Of a stretch of DNA of 41,765 bases, positions 10,075-18,223 are shown piece after piece. This DNA comes from an uncultured Clostridia bacterium. GTDB lineage: Bacteria > Bacillota_I > Bacilli_A > RF39 > UBA660. Each line of letters opens with the position of its first letter. The first letter of the stretch is position 1. The stretch spans positions 1 to 41,765 of the forward strand of contig CAOJDX010000011.1 of assembly GCA_948433435.1 (NCBI GenBank), read 5' to 3'. A model generated the notes under the pieces. That model worked only from the letters and a program-made list of their open reading frames with translations, made no database searches and was not told the origin of the DNA. Made by a program: the position numbers and the translations under genes.

Positions 10075-11802
10075 CTAAGAACTAAGTTCTGCTTCATATA
10101 ATTTCTTATAGTCTTTATTTGTTTTCAACAATTGTTGATGACTACCCTCAGCCTCTATTTTTCCATCATTTAAAAATAAAATTTTATCACTATTAATCAC
10201 AGTACTAAGTCTATGTGCAATAATGAAAATAGTGTACTCCTTTTTCATATGATCAATTGCCTTCTGAATACTAGCCTGAGTCTCATTATCTAAAGCACTA
10301 GTAGCTTCATCAAACAAAATAATCTCTGTCTTTTGAATAAAGGCCCTAGCAATCGCTAATCGTTGACGCTGACCGCCACTTAAACTAACACCACCCTCAC
10401 CTACTATAGTGTCATATCCTTCTGGCAAATTTTCAATAAATTCATGTAAACAAGCCATTTTACATGCTTCAATCATTTCTTTCTCTGTTAAATCAGCCTT
10501 TACTAATTTTAAGTTATCTCGAATAGTTAAATTAAAGATATATGGATTTTGACTAATAATCGTAATATTACCACGAATAGTCTCACGATCTAACTCTTGA
10601 ATATCCACTCCATCAATAGTTATACTTCCCTCACTTACCTCATACATCTTACACAAAAGATTAAAAATAGTACTTTTTCCAGCTCCTGACTTACCAACAA
10701 AAGCCACTGTTTGATTGGCCTTTACTTTAAAGGATACCTGATCTAAAACTTTATGACCATCATCATAAGCAAAAGAAACATTCTTAAATTCAAAGTTTCC
10801 TTCTATTTGATTCAAATGCTTATGACCAAATTTCTCTTTTGAGTATTCAGAGCTATAAATAATTGCAAATATTCTAGAAGAAGATAAATTAAAATCTTTT
10901 ACTCTTTCAATCAGCATACTAGTCCATTCTACAATAGAAGTAACTCGATTCATATAATTATGAATAACCAAAGCACTAGCTACTTCAAGTTGATGATTCA
11001 TAATGAGAAAAACCAACAAAAAGATCATTCCTGTATCTCCAAAATCTACAAAAATATTCCGCAAAAAACCGTAATTTCTATCAGTTTGTCCCATCGAATA
11101 TCTTTGCTGATTCAAATCAACGATTTTCCGATCAAGTTCATTCATAAAACTTTCTTCTGCATTTAACATTTTAATATCTCGAACTCCCCGTACCAGTTCG
11201 CCAACAAAACCAGAAACTTTTTCATTCTTTTTTCGGAACAATTTATCTTGCTCATTAAAAAGAACTACTCGTTTTCTCTCAATCATATAAATACAAAAAA
11301 TCATCACAACTAAATAACAGAAAGCTACTTTATTAATGATAAATATCGCTCCAAAAATTCCTATATTGGTAATAATATTAGATAAATATCGATTAAGAAC
11401 ATTAAAAATATCAGCGATCTTACTCGTATCATTAGTAAGTCTTTGAATAAATACTCCTGAAGAATTACGATCAATACATTGATTTTCTAGTTTTAGAATC
11501 TCTCGTCCTAAACTTTCTTGTACTAAAGTAAAAGTTTCTCTATAAATCACTTGAGAATAATATCTTGCTAAATAATTAATAATATTTCTAATTAGTTCAA
11601 CAATCAAAATAATAAAACTAATAAGTAGAACTTGATAAAATTGATTTGCTGTTAAATCAACAATTACTCTAGCACTTAATATAGGAACAAAAATACTGAT
11701 AATAATAGAAAATATATTACATAAAACATATCCAATTAAACGTTTTTTCTGATCTTTAGCATATTTCCAAGCAAATTTTAAATTATCTATAAATTCTTTC
11801 AT
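10075..11802 (-). CDS. ABC exporter, fused membrane and ATPase domains
   Basis: A 575-residue half-transporter of the MsbA/LmrA type that would act as a homodimer or with a partner. The N-terminal ABC transmembrane domain (about 1-315) has around six hydrophobic segments. The ATPase domain follows with Walker A G-K-S-G-A-G-K-S-T (370-378), the signature L-S-G-G-Q-R-Q-R, Walker B I-I-L-F-D-E-A-T and the H-loop A-H-R-L-S. Substrates of such exporters include lipids, peptides and drugs; none is indicated here. It sits 12 bases downstream of mutY on the same strand and may be co-transcribed with it. No partner ABC gene is adjacent. Confidence 0.93.
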   Translation of the reverse strand: MKEFIDNLKFAWKYAKDQKKRLIGYVLCNIFSIIISIFVPILSARVIVDLTANQFYQVLLISFIILIVELIRNIINYLARYYSQVIYRETFTLVQESLGREILKLENQCIDRNSSGVFIQRLTNDTSKIADIFNVLNRYLSNIITNIGIFGAIFIINKVAFCYLVVMIFCIYMIERKRVVLFNEQDKLFRKKNEKVSGFVGELVRGVRDIKMLNAEESFMNELDRKIVDLNQQRYSMGQTDRNYGFLRNIFVDFGDTGMIFLLVFLIMNHQLEVASALVIHNYMNRVTSIVEWTSMLIERVKDFNLSSSRIFAIIYSSEYSKEKFGHKHLNQIEGNFEFKNVSFAYDDGHKVLDQVSFKVKANQTVAFVGKSGAGKSTIFNLLCKMYEVSEGSITIDGVDIQELDRETIRGNITIISQNPYIFNLTIRDNLKLVKADLTEKEMIEACKMACLHEFIENLPEGYDTIVGEGGVSLSGGQRQRLAIARAFIQKTEIILFDEATSALDNETQASIQKAIDHMKKEYTIFIIAHRLSTVINSDKILFLNDGKIEAEGSHQQLLKTNKDYKKLYEAELSS

Positions 11803-11814
11803 AAAAACACTCCA

Positions 11815-12852
11815 TTAAACAAATGATAAATCTCTTAAAAAAGGTTGAAAAGCAGTTGGTATCGCATAATCATTCCTAATAATATCTAACGATTTAAAGA
11901 CAAAAGAAGAATCCGTCAAAAAATGATCAATTTCAATATAATAGGAAATCATCTTCCACTTTTGATGTGTAAAAACATGGGTACTCTCCGTAAACTTTTT
12001 CACACTTCGATAGACAATATGCTTTTTAATTAAATAATCTTCTATCTGTTTACTAGTATAAGTTCCCTCTAAATTAGGAAATTGCCATAGTTGATGTAAT
12101 AACCCTTTATTTTTTCTTTTTTGAATAGCATACTGATCATCACATTTAAAAATAAGGACAGTATATTCTACTATTTTCTTATCTTTCTTTAAATTCTTAA
12201 CTGGTAATTCTAAATAAATACACTTTTTACTAGAAATACAGTATTCATTTAATGGACAAAGCAAACAATTAGGAACTCCTTTAGGAATACATACCACTTC
12301 ACCAATTTCCATCAATGCCTGATTAAAAATTCCACTCTCTTTAGGAAGAATAGCTTCCAACTCACCAGCTATTCTTCTTCTAACCTTTAAATCAGAAATA
12401 TTCGAATAATCACCAAAAAAACGAGTATAAACTCTCAAAACATTTCCATCAACTGTTGCCTTTTTTTCTTGAAAACAAATAGAAGAAATAGCACTAGCTG
12501 TATAGTCTCCTATTCCTGGCAAAGTAATAAGCTCTGCATAAGTAGTAGGAAAAATGCCAGCATACTTAGAAACAATAATAGAAGCTGTCTTTTTCAAATT
12601 TCTAGCACGACTATAATACCCTAATCCTTCCCATAATTTTAAGAGCTTCTCATCATCAATAGTTGCTAAAACAAAAATAGTAGGAACTTCTTTCAAAAAT
12701 CTCAAATAATAATCAATAACAGACTCTATTCTAGTTTGTTGTAACATAACTTCTGATATCCAAATATGATAAGGATCCGTATCTACTCTCCATGGCAGAT
12801 CTCGTCTATTTTCCAAATACCATTTTAATACTTGATCAACACATCTTTTCAT
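11815..12852 (-). CDS. mutY: A/G-specific adenine glycosylase
   Basis: Base-excision repair enzyme that removes adenine mispaired with 8-oxoguanine. The catalytic Glu34 lies in W-I-S-E-V-M-L-Q-Q-T, the helix-hairpin-helix L-P-G-I-G-D-Y-T-A-S at 111-120, and the catalytic Asp135 in T-V-D-G-N-V. The 4Fe-4S cluster ligands are Cys187, 195, 198 and 204. A NUDIX-like 8-oxoG recognition domain follows (about 225-345), including the T-H-V-F-T-H-Q-K-W motif. Length is normal. It is flanked by a superoxide reductase gene and an ABC exporter on the same strand, which gives an oxidative-damage theme to the group. Confidence 0.96.
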   Translation of the reverse strand: MKRCVDQVLKWYLENRRDLPWRVDTDPYHIWISEVMLQQTRIESVIDYYLRFLKEVPTIFVLATIDDEKLLKLWEGLGYYSRARNLKKTASIIVSKYAGIFPTTYAELITLPGIGDYTASAISSICFQEKKATVDGNVLRVYTRFFGDYSNISDLKVRRRIAGELEAILPKESGIFNQALMEIGEVVCIPKGVPNCLLCPLNEYCISSKKCIYLELPVKNLKKDKKIVEYTVLIFKCDDQYAIQKRKNKGLLHQLWQFPNLEGTYTSKQIEDYLIKKHIVYRSVKKFTESTHVFTHQKWKMISYYIEIDHFLTDSSFVFKSLDIIRNDYAIPTAFQPFLRDLSFV

Positions 12853-12887
12853 CTTCTACAATCTCTACCCTATAAGAAAGATAAAAT

Positions 12888-13271
12888 CTAATTATCAACT
12901 TCCTTCATCCATAAGCCATGCTTATTACAATATGCATATAATTTACCCTTTTCTATATTTGAGAAAGTAACAACTGCATCCATTCCAGGTTCTAAATAAA
13001 CAACTTCTTCCCTTTCGTCAGTAAGAAAACAAATCCATTCAATAAAGTGTTCCTCTTCCATAACATGGTTTACCTTCACAACTAATTGATCATGATCAAA
13101 CTCATATGTTGGTATATGCTTTTCAAAAGCAGCATCCACTGAATTAGATTCTAAAGTAATCATTTTTTCTTGACAACACAATATACCACAATCAGAACAA
13201 TCACACTCATTAATAATCCTAATTAAAGCCCCACATTTAGAACATTTTTTAATCACTAACTCTTTTTTCAT
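12888..13271 (-). CDS. Superoxide reductase, desulfoferrodoxin-like
   Basis: A 127-residue non-haem iron protein that would reduce superoxide to hydrogen peroxide without making oxygen, a typical defence of anaerobes. The active-site set is visible: E50-K51-H52-I-P, H69, H75, C115 and H118 (in Y-C-N-K-H-G-L-W). The N-terminal desulforedoxin-like Cys set is C10, C13 and C32-C33, but it carries a loop with three further Cys (C23, C25, C28), which is unusual. It lies 35 bases upstream of mutY on the same strand, with a Ppx-like gene 12 bases before it. The three probably share a transcript. Confidence 0.9.
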   Translation of the reverse strand: MKKELVIKKCSKCGALIRIINECDCSDCGILCCQEKMITLESNSVDAAFEKHIPTYEFDHDQLVVKVNHVMEEEHFIEWICFLTDEREEVVYLEPGMDAVVTFSNIEKGKLYAYCNKHGLWMKEVDN

Positions 13272-13283
13272 ATAATATCACTC

Positions 13284-14180
13284 CTATTTTATATCTTTAA
13301 TAACTCCATTAATTAAATTCAAATCAGATGGAATAATCCATTTTATATTAGCCTTTTTAAATATAGTAAGAGGTATAATAGCACCACTACGTGCACCATC
13401 CATCCATTTAGGATTTTGAGGCATAAGCTCATATAATTGATCCATCGTAAAATCATAAAATACTTTTTCTGTTCCCTTTATATAGTCATCAATATGAAGC
13501 ATATATCGATGAACTCCATCATTGAATAAAGTATTTTCAACTAAATTAAAATTAGTTAAAAGCTCAAATCTTTCTTCTCCTCCAGTAAAAATAGCACAAT
13601 CATAATCTTGATCTAATTCCACTTCACTAATAATACTATTAACATAAGAATCCATCTCTTCAATCGTATTTCCACTAACAATAGAATTAACTTGATCAAA
13701 TTGAGATAAAAGATCTCCAACACCAATAACCAAATTTAAAGTTCCAACAACTTTTCCATTTTGAAAAGTAACTAATTCTGTAGTTTTTCCACCCATATTA
13801 ATAATTAAAACTTTTTTATTATTATAATCATGTTGCATAGCACAAGATAAATAATAGTTTTCAATACCATGACTAATAATATTAAAATATAAATCATACT
13901 GATCATTAAATAATTTTACTAATTCTTTCTTTTTAGAATAACTTAAATTTCTAAAAATACCCGTAACATAAATATGAGTATTTTCATATTTAAAATCATA
14001 TCTTTGTATAAGTTCATCAAAATAATGGCATAACTCATCTAAATTCTCTTTACAAATCCCCAATTCCGAATCAAATCCGTTCTTAAAATAAATAGAATGT
14101 TCCTCTAAAAGCTGTAAATTGTTACTGTACTGGTAAACCTTAATAGTAGAAGACCCTAAATCAATATAATAATCTATCAT
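13284..14180 (-). CDS. Ppx/GppA-like phosphatase family protein
   Basis: A 298-residue protein of the actin-like ATPase fold. The first phosphate motif is I-D-L-G-S-S-T-I-K (residues 6-14) and the second is I-I-N-M-G-G-K-T-T-E-L near 130. I-G-V-G-D-L follows, and F-T-G-G-E lies near 205. This layout matches the exopolyphosphatase / pppGpp phosphatase family. The enzyme would act on polyphosphate or guanosine pentaphosphate, but the substrate cannot be read from the sequence. Its start has GGAGGGAT upstream. It is the last clearly chromosomal gene before the accretion island. Confidence 0.8.
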   Translation of the reverse strand: MIDYYIDLGSSTIKVYQYSNNLQLLEEHSIYFKNGFDSELGICKENLDELCHYFDELIQRYDFKYENTHIYVTGIFRNLSYSKKKELVKLFNDQYDLYFNIISHGIENYYLSCAMQHDYNNKKVLIINMGGKTTELVTFQNGKVVGTLNLVIGVGDLLSQFDQVNSIVSGNTIEEMDSYVNSIISEVELDQDYDCAIFTGGEERFELLTNFNLVENTLFNDGVHRYMLHIDDYIKGTEKVFYDFTMDQLYELMPQNPKWMDGARSGAIIPLTIFKKANIKWIIPSDLNLINGVIKDIK

Positions 14181-14250
14181 CCCTATCCCTCCAAAACCAT
14201 TATAGCAAAAAGAAAAGAATAAAACAATTTTGAAAAACTAATTGATTAGT

Positions 14251-14382
14251 TTAGAATACTAATTTAATAAAGTCTTTAACCATATCACTTGAAGATTTAG
14301 AGTATATCCTAACAATAGGATTCAAACTAACATTATGTTCTCTTAAACGATCAAACCATAAACTAAAGTTTATATATATCAC
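14251..14382 (-). pseudogene. Short 3' remnant of an unknown gene
   Basis: A 43-codon open stretch reads like protein (F-D-R-L-R-E-H-N-V-S-L-N-P and K-S-S-S-D-M-V-K-D-F-I) and ends at TAA, but it has only a GTG near a stop at its 5' end and no ribosome binding site. It is probably the C-terminal scrap of a larger gene. I do not recognise the family. It opens the accretion island; the remainder of 14181-14460 shows nothing. Confidence 0.3.
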
Positions 14383-14460
14383 AAGTTGATAACAAAACTA
14401 TAATAGTTTATAATATACCGTTAAAAGGATTAAGCTTAAAATGCCATTAATCCTTTTCAA

Positions 14461-14706
14461 TTAAATTATATGCGCTGTAATAATTGTAAAGCTAGAACAA
14501 TTAATAGTGATTCTTATTCCATCTACTTCGCAATACCAATTCTTCCCCTGACGATAAATTCTAGAGTTATTATCACTAACTTGATTCTTACAATACTCTA
14601 CAATATCATCAACATTTAATTTTAAATTATTCTTAATTCTAGTAATCCCCATCTCTGTAGTATGAAGCTTATCTATATTCGATAATAATATATCTCTATC
14701 ATTCAT
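14461..14706 (-). CDS. DUF3781 family protein
   Basis: An 81-residue protein matching the DUF3781 pattern from beginning to end: I-D-K-L-H-T-T-E-M-G and R-I-K-N-N-L-K-L, then C-K-N-Q-V and N-S-R-I-Y-R-Q-G-K-N-W-Y, finishing with the T-I-I-T-A-H motif. The family is common in gut Firmicutes and often sits near mobile DNA; its role is unknown. It lies in the island between the Ppx-like gene and the ssrA array, with a gene-free AT-rich stretch (14707-14958) on its upstream side. Confidence 0.8.
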   Translation of the reverse strand: MNDRDILLSNIDKLHTTEMGITRIKNNLKLNVDDIVEYCKNQVSDNNSRIYRQGKNWYCEVDGIRITINCSSFTIITAHII

Positions 14707-14958
14707 TCAATTATCCACCATCTTTTCAATATCAATAATAAAATAACTAAATATTCTTAAATAACAAATACTTCTTATTTAACATTCAATTAATTAAATT
14801 TTCTTTAAAATACTAAAAAAGAAAAATACCCAATATTATTTTCACAGAAAGTGTAAAACTTTTTCCATAATTTTAGTAAAAAAGGAACTTAACAACTAAA
14901 TCTACTACAAGAATACTATCCTCTTCTAAAAAAGAGGATATAAATATTAAATTATTAA

Positions 14959-15279
14959 TTACATCAAATTTAAAAAATGTCCTATTACTCCAATAACACT
15001 TCCCAAAACAATAGACATAATTGTCATTGCTATTGGACTTTTTTTATCTTCCTTTGCTACTAAAATAATTACGGGGATAGCCATAAGAATAGAAACAACA
15101 CTACCTCTTAACCACCATAAATTTTCAAACCAATTAATTCCAAAAATAACAAAAGGAACTATTAAATAATATGCAAATGCTGATAATATAGAGTATTTAT
15201 CAACCTTCATCTTAATCATTGGTAATATATCTATTACTCCTGCAACTATTCCAATTAATAATGTCATAAAAAAATTCAT
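14959..15279 (-). CDS. Small integral membrane protein
   Basis: A 106-residue hydrophobic protein with three or four predicted membrane helices (about 2-20, 33-50, 55-75 and 83-103). I do not recognise a family. AAGGAG lies eight bases before the ATG. Its start abuts the stop of the 15280 gene directly, so the two are an operon and probably act together. Confidence 0.7.
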   Translation of the reverse strand: MNFFMTLLIGIVAGVIDILPMIKMKVDKYSILSAFAYYLIVPFVIFGINWFENLWWLRGSVVSILMAIPVIILVAKEDKKSPIAMTIMSIVLGSVIGVIGHFLNLM

Positions 15280-15639
15280 TTATTTCATCTCCTTTTTATA
15301 TGTTTTATTACAAGATTTACAAGTAATTTTCATTTTATAACTAACCACTTTTTTATCTAGTATTGTAATCAAAGGCTCATTATCCTCAGAACAACAAAGT
15401 CTATTTTTTAGAATGACTAATTCATCGTTACACTCTTGACCTGTCTTGCTATCTTCAAAATCTAGTATTGCACTTCCTTGACTTCCACAGTTACATTTAT
15501 ATTTTAACTCTAATCTATCATAAGTTGAATAACATAAATAACCAATATTTTCATTACATTTATCACAGTACATCCAACCACCATAATTAGTTGCTAATCT
15601 CATATTTACTAATTCTTTACTTTTTAACATTCTTGCCAT
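15280..15639 (-). CDS. Cys-rich zinc-ribbon protein
   Basis: A 119-residue protein with at least three Cys pairs: C-D-K-C and C-N-C-G in the first half, C-C in the middle and C-K-S-C near the end. This suggests two zinc ribbons, as in small transcription-factor-like or nucleic-acid-binding proteins. The ATG at 15639 is chosen because AAAGGGAG precedes it; a TTG 36 bases earlier is in frame but lacks a site. It is the first gene of a two-gene unit with the small membrane protein. I cannot name a function. Confidence 0.65.
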   Translation of the reverse strand: MARMLKSKELVNMRLATNYGGWMYCDKCNENIGYLCYSTYDRLELKYKCNCGSQGSAILDFEDSKTGQECNDELVILKNRLCCSEDNEPLITILDKKVVSYKMKITCKSCNKTYKKEMK

Positions 15640-15763
15640 AACTTTACTCCCTTTCAATAATTCAATATCTACCAATTTAAATTCTCATTTGCACATAACT
15701 ATAACACTATCATCATACACCTTTCTAAAGATTTTTAATAGTATATAAAGCAAAAAAATTAGG

Positions 15764-15793
15764 ATATTATTTTCACAATAAACCCTAATATAG
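15764..15793. repeat. Inverted repeat in a gene-free stretch
   Basis: TTAGG and CCTAA arms flank an AT-rich centre. It is the only structure I noticed between 15640 and 16067. That stretch is otherwise gene-free and holds a short open frame on the minus strand (about 15860-15970) with no ribosome binding site. Confidence 0.25.
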
Positions 15794-16067
15794 CGATATC
15801 AATCACTAGATAAGCAAACTCATTATTATAAGTGCAATGAAAATATCCTTATTATCTTATGATATTTGAACACCTAGACTCATTTTCCAATGATAATTTC
15901 TATTCCTATACCAGATCTCTAAGCTTCTCACACTAACTTTCATTTTTGATTTCTTTTTAACATCAAAAAAATCCCCCTACTATTTAAACAATAAAAAAAG
16001 CACATAATACTAAATACTATGAACTTTCTTTATATTAAATCGCTTAAAAATACGACTTTTAACCTCA

Positions 16068-16123
16068 ATGGTGGACCTATCAATGCCAAAAACAAACTAC
16101 TTCGTATTTAGTTGTGGATTTGC
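16068..16123 (+). repeat. Left att arm of unit X (repeat copy 1)
   Basis: ATGGTGGACCT, six variable bases, then a 39-bp block at 16085-16123 that is identical to the block at 16884-16922. The TGGTGGA core matches the tmRNA 3' end in plus orientation. Read in the frame used by the E1 recombinase tail it encodes M-V-D-L-S-M-P-K-T-N-Y-F-V-F-S-C-G-F and continues to TAA, so it looks like the displaced 3' end of a recombinase gene. It marks the chromosomal boundary of the ssrA array. Confidence 0.8.
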
Positions 16124-16163
16124 ATTAATTATAAAAATATAACTTACATAGACTATCATTTTT

Positions 16164-16808
16164 CTAATAAATTGACTCAATTAATTCATAGGTTATATCT
16201 TTAACACTATTAACAACACATAAATCTATGTCTTCTACTTTTAGTTTTTTGGAGTTAACAAAAATGGTATTAATGCCATTTTCTTTTGCCTTATCGATAT
16301 CTAAATATAAATCATCACCAATCATGATACATTCACTAGGTTGGTAAGAGCCACAAGCCTTTAAATATATATCGTTATTTGGTTTAATTAATTCTTCTCC
16401 AAAACACTCTAAGAATAAATGACCAATTCCCATAGTATTAAGTCTATTTAATTGAGAACATTTAAAATAATTAGTTAAAAGTACTAACTCATATTTGTTA
16501 GCCAAAACTTCAATAGTTTCTTTTAACTTTTTTGCATTCTGTGGAATACAGTTTCTTAATTCTTCAAAAAATATATTAAGAAACATATCACCCAATTCTG
16601 TTCCTAAAATATTTTCAAAATATTTTATATAGTCTTTTTTATTATAATTATCATAGTTTTTTTCATAAGTCGAAATAGCCCTTAAAAAAGATTTAACATT
16701 GCTTTCATTATATATATTTAGTTTTTTTAAAGTTGCTTCTATTGGTTTAATAAAATTGACACCAGTTATTAATGTTCCATCCACATCAAATATCAATCTT
16801 TTTATCAT
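16164..16808 (-). CDS. HAD-superfamily hydrolase
   Basis: A 214-residue phosphatase-type protein. Motif I is F-D-V-D-G-T-L (nucleophile Asp8, acid Asp10), motif II is V-L-L-T-N-Y, and motif III/IV is K-P-N-N-D-I-Y followed by M-I-G-D-D-L-Y-L-D-I. A helical cap lies at about 20-85. This matches phosphoglycolate-phosphatase/YjjG-like members; the substrate is unknown. The ATG at 16808 has AGGTG upstream. It is the sole gene in unit X, it points away from ssrA, and I see no good promoter between it and the hairpin at 16835, so it may rely on readthrough. Confidence 0.88.
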   Translation of the reverse strand: MIKRLIFDVDGTLITGVNFIKPIEATLKKLNIYNESNVKSFLRAISTYEKNYDNYNKKDYIKYFENILGTELGDMFLNIFFEELRNCIPQNAKKLKETIEVLANKYELVLLTNYFKCSQLNRLNTMGIGHLFLECFGEELIKPNNDIYLKACGSYQPSECIMIGDDLYLDIDKAKENGINTIFVNSKKLKVEDIDLCVVNSVKDITYELIESIY

Positions 16809-16834
16809 AAAATCACACCTATAAAATTTATCTA

Positions 16835-16858
16835 AAAACAAACATTTTTGTTTGTTTT
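16835..16858 (-). terminator. Hairpin in the right arm of unit X
   Basis: Arms AAAACAAAC and GTTTGTTTT pair perfectly (9 bp) with a six-base loop, and on the minus strand a run of T follows. Before E1 inserted, this hairpin would have stood immediately after the tmRNA 3' end and could have ended its transcript. Confidence 0.6.
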
Positions 16859-16874
16859 ATAACCACATGGTGGA
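16850..16874 (+). repeat. 25-bp att direct repeat, copy at E1 left boundary
   Basis: This 25-bp sequence is identical to 28376-28400 and ends in ACATGGTGGA. It is the right arm of unit X joined to the left arm of E1, so it is the left junction of E1. Confidence 0.85.
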
Positions 16875-16922
16875 CCTGACGGAGCCAAAAACAAACTACT
16901 TCGTATTTAGTTGTGGATTTGC
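16867..16922 (+). repeat. Left att arm of E1 (repeat copy 2)
   Basis: About 50 of 56 positions match the repeat at 16068-16123, with the last 39 bp identical. In the excised circle this sequence would follow the recombinase codons without a break and encode M-V-D-L-T-E-P-K-T-N-Y-F-V-F-S-C-G-F, ending at TAG (16942-16944). Confidence 0.8.
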
Positions 16923-16958
16923 TCTTATTATCAGTTTAAGTTAGTTTTTGCTTTAAAT

Positions 16959-17312
16959 TTAATTGGTTACTTTATCTCTACTATTTTTCTTTAATTCTAA
17001 AGTTTGTTTCATCTTATTTATTATTTCAGGCATTTGTTCTTTACGTTTATCTTGAATTATTTGTTTAACTGTTTCATTTTGAGCTATATTTTTAACACCA
17101 TATTTATTTAAAGTTGTTCTTTCTCTTAATATCTTAGAACATTCTTTAGAACACGTTTTCTTATTAGATATTATTTTACCTTCAAATTCTTTACCACATA
17201 CAAGGCAAATTCTTGTTTCATAATTTCTACAATGCTCTGAACAATACATACTAAATCTATTTTCAGTTTCATATTCTTTCCCACAACGTTGACAATTTAA
17301 AAATTTTAGCAT
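16959..17312 (-). CDS. Zinc-finger / homing-nuclease-associated protein
   Basis: A 117-residue protein with two Cys-rich fingers (C-Q-R-C-G-K-E-Y ... Y-C-S-E-H-C and C-L-V-C-G-K-E-F ... C-S-K-E-C). Next comes L-N-K-Y-G-V-K-N-I-A-Q-N-E-T-V-K, a short motif typical of phage proteins linked to endonucleases and DNA-binding segments (the 'YGV.N..Q...' pattern). Nothing resembling the nuclease core remains, so it may be a truncated nuclease or a stand-alone DNA-binding protein. The ATG at 17312 is preferred to one 15 bases earlier because GGTGGTGGG lies in front of it. It is the leftmost gene of E1. Confidence 0.65.
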   Translation of the reverse strand: MLKFLNCQRCGKEYETENRFSMYCSEHCRNYETRICLVCGKEFEGKIISNKKTCSKECSKILRERTTLNKYGVKNIAQNETVKQIIQDKRKEQMPEIINKMKQTLELKKNSRDKVTN

Positions 17313-17380
17313 TTTTCCCACCACCATTAATATTATTATACAAGAAATTTATTAAAATTACAAATAAGTAGGAACTAATA

Positions 17381-17430
17381 AAAAAGAAGATATGGAGAGA
17401 TTAAAAACATTCTATATCTTTTATTTTTCT
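17381..17430. terminator. Bidirectional hairpin in an E1 intergenic region
   Basis: Arms AAGATATGGA and TCTATATCTT with one mismatch, followed by a T-rich run on the plus strand and A-rich sequence on the left. It lies between divergently oriented genes (16959 minus, 17592 plus), so no obvious gene ends here. The rest of 17313-17591 is AT-rich without genes. Confidence 0.4.
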
Positions 17431-17591
17431 TTTTCTTCTTCAAAATACTTAAATAGTTCAGTGATATATATATTCTTAGTATTTTTGTAATGGTTTAAAA
17501 ATATTTACTTTCTAAATTTGTAATAAAACTCGTATCATAAGTACACTATTTTCTTATATATTTAAATAGATTAGGAATAAGGATTAATAAA

Positions 17592-17993
17592 ATGAGCACT
17601 TTATATGAAAGCATTGATAAATTAAAAGATTTTACAACATTAAAAGAAGATATAGTTAAAATAGATGATCCTTTAATTACACATATTACACTATGTTATG
17701 ATTCTGATACATCTATGGTAGATTTATCATCTGCTGTAAAAGCATTTAATAAGTTTGATAATAAAGGTTATTTTATAGCAAATATACAACCATTTATGGA
17801 AGATGAAATATCTATAGAGTTTTTTACAATACTGAATAAAGTAAAAGCAATAATAGTTTATTTTAGTGATGATAGTAAGATGGAATATGGTATTACTTGG
17901 AGTTCACCATTTAATAAGATAGATGATGATATGTATATAATGTTATTTGAAACAAATAATGGGGAATATTATCTAGAGAATTCTAAATCTTAG
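17592..17993 (+). CDS. Unrecognised acidic 133-residue protein
   Basis: I do not recognise this family. AAGGATT lies nine bases before the ATG. The product is acidic with alternating hydrophobic strands (I-T-H-I-T-L-C-Y, K-A-I-I-V-Y-F) and helices, no membrane segment and no signal peptide. This is the kind of compact cytosolic cargo protein common in mobile elements; immunity or antidefence proteins look similar, but nothing proves that. It is transcribed alone and ends in a strong terminator. Confidence 0.6.
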   Translation: MSTLYESIDKLKDFTTLKEDIVKIDDPLITHITLCYDSDTSMVDLSSAVKAFNKFDNKGYFIANIQPFMEDEISIEFFTILNKVKAIIVYFSDDSKMEYGITWSSPFNKIDDDMYIMLFETNNGEYYLENSKS

Positions 17994-18012
17994 AGTTCTT
18001 TTTTTCTGCTTT
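17977..18012 (+). terminator. Rho-independent terminator
   Basis: Arms AGAATTCTAA and TTAGAGTTCT form a 10-bp stem with one G-T pair, then eight T-rich bases. It overlaps the stop codon of the 17592 gene. Confidence 0.8.
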
Positions 18013-18059
18013 GACTTCTAGGTAGCGGGATTTAAGAAAAATTCTTATTTAAAATATTA

Positions 18060-18083
18060 TTAGAGTTATTAAGTAACTCTAGC
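18060..18083. repeat. Short hairpin in E1
   Basis: AGAGTTA and TAACTCT arms around a short TTAAG loop, in the gene-free stretch 18013-18164. It has no T run on either side. Confidence 0.35.
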
Positions 18084-18164
18084 AAGTGATTATTCATAAC
18101 TTATTTCGAGTATATACAACTTAAATTAAAAAGTAATATAATTAAGTTGAAATAAGTTAAATTC

Positions 18165-18196
18165 ACTAAATTTCTTGTATTATGAGAGAATTTAGT
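18165..18196. promoter_or_regulatory. Leader hairpin before the 18224 gene
   Basis: Arms ACTAAATT and AATTTAGT are perfect and end 27 bases before the ATG at 18224. It could be an operator or a leader structure controlling that gene. Confidence 0.4.
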
Positions 18197-18223
18197 AAAT
18201 TTTAAAGAAAGGCGGTTTAAAGT

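Larger units (their letters stand above)
16068..16874. mobile_element. Unit X: 0.8-kb att-flanked cassette without recombinase
   Basis: The unit is bounded on the left by a left-arm repeat (16068-16123) and on the right by a right-arm sequence (about 16835-16874) whose last 25 bases equal those at the right end of E1. In the recombinase frame the right arm still encodes C-L-F-Y-N-H-M-V, against S-L-F-Y-N-H-M-V in E1, so it appears to be the relic of a related recombinase gene's 3' end. The only gene inside is the HAD hydrolase. I infer a deletion derivative that the E1 recombinase could still mobilize. Confidence 0.65.

Noticed and set aside
14833..15777. A 14-bp match (ATATTATTTTCACA) at about 14834 and 15766
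   Set aside because: Too short and AT-rich to mean much in this sequence; no extension on either side.
15860..15970. Minus-strand open frame of about 28-37 codons with plausible amino acid composition
   Set aside because: No ribosome binding site at a usable start and no recognisable pattern; it could be a scrap of an older gene but cannot be supported.
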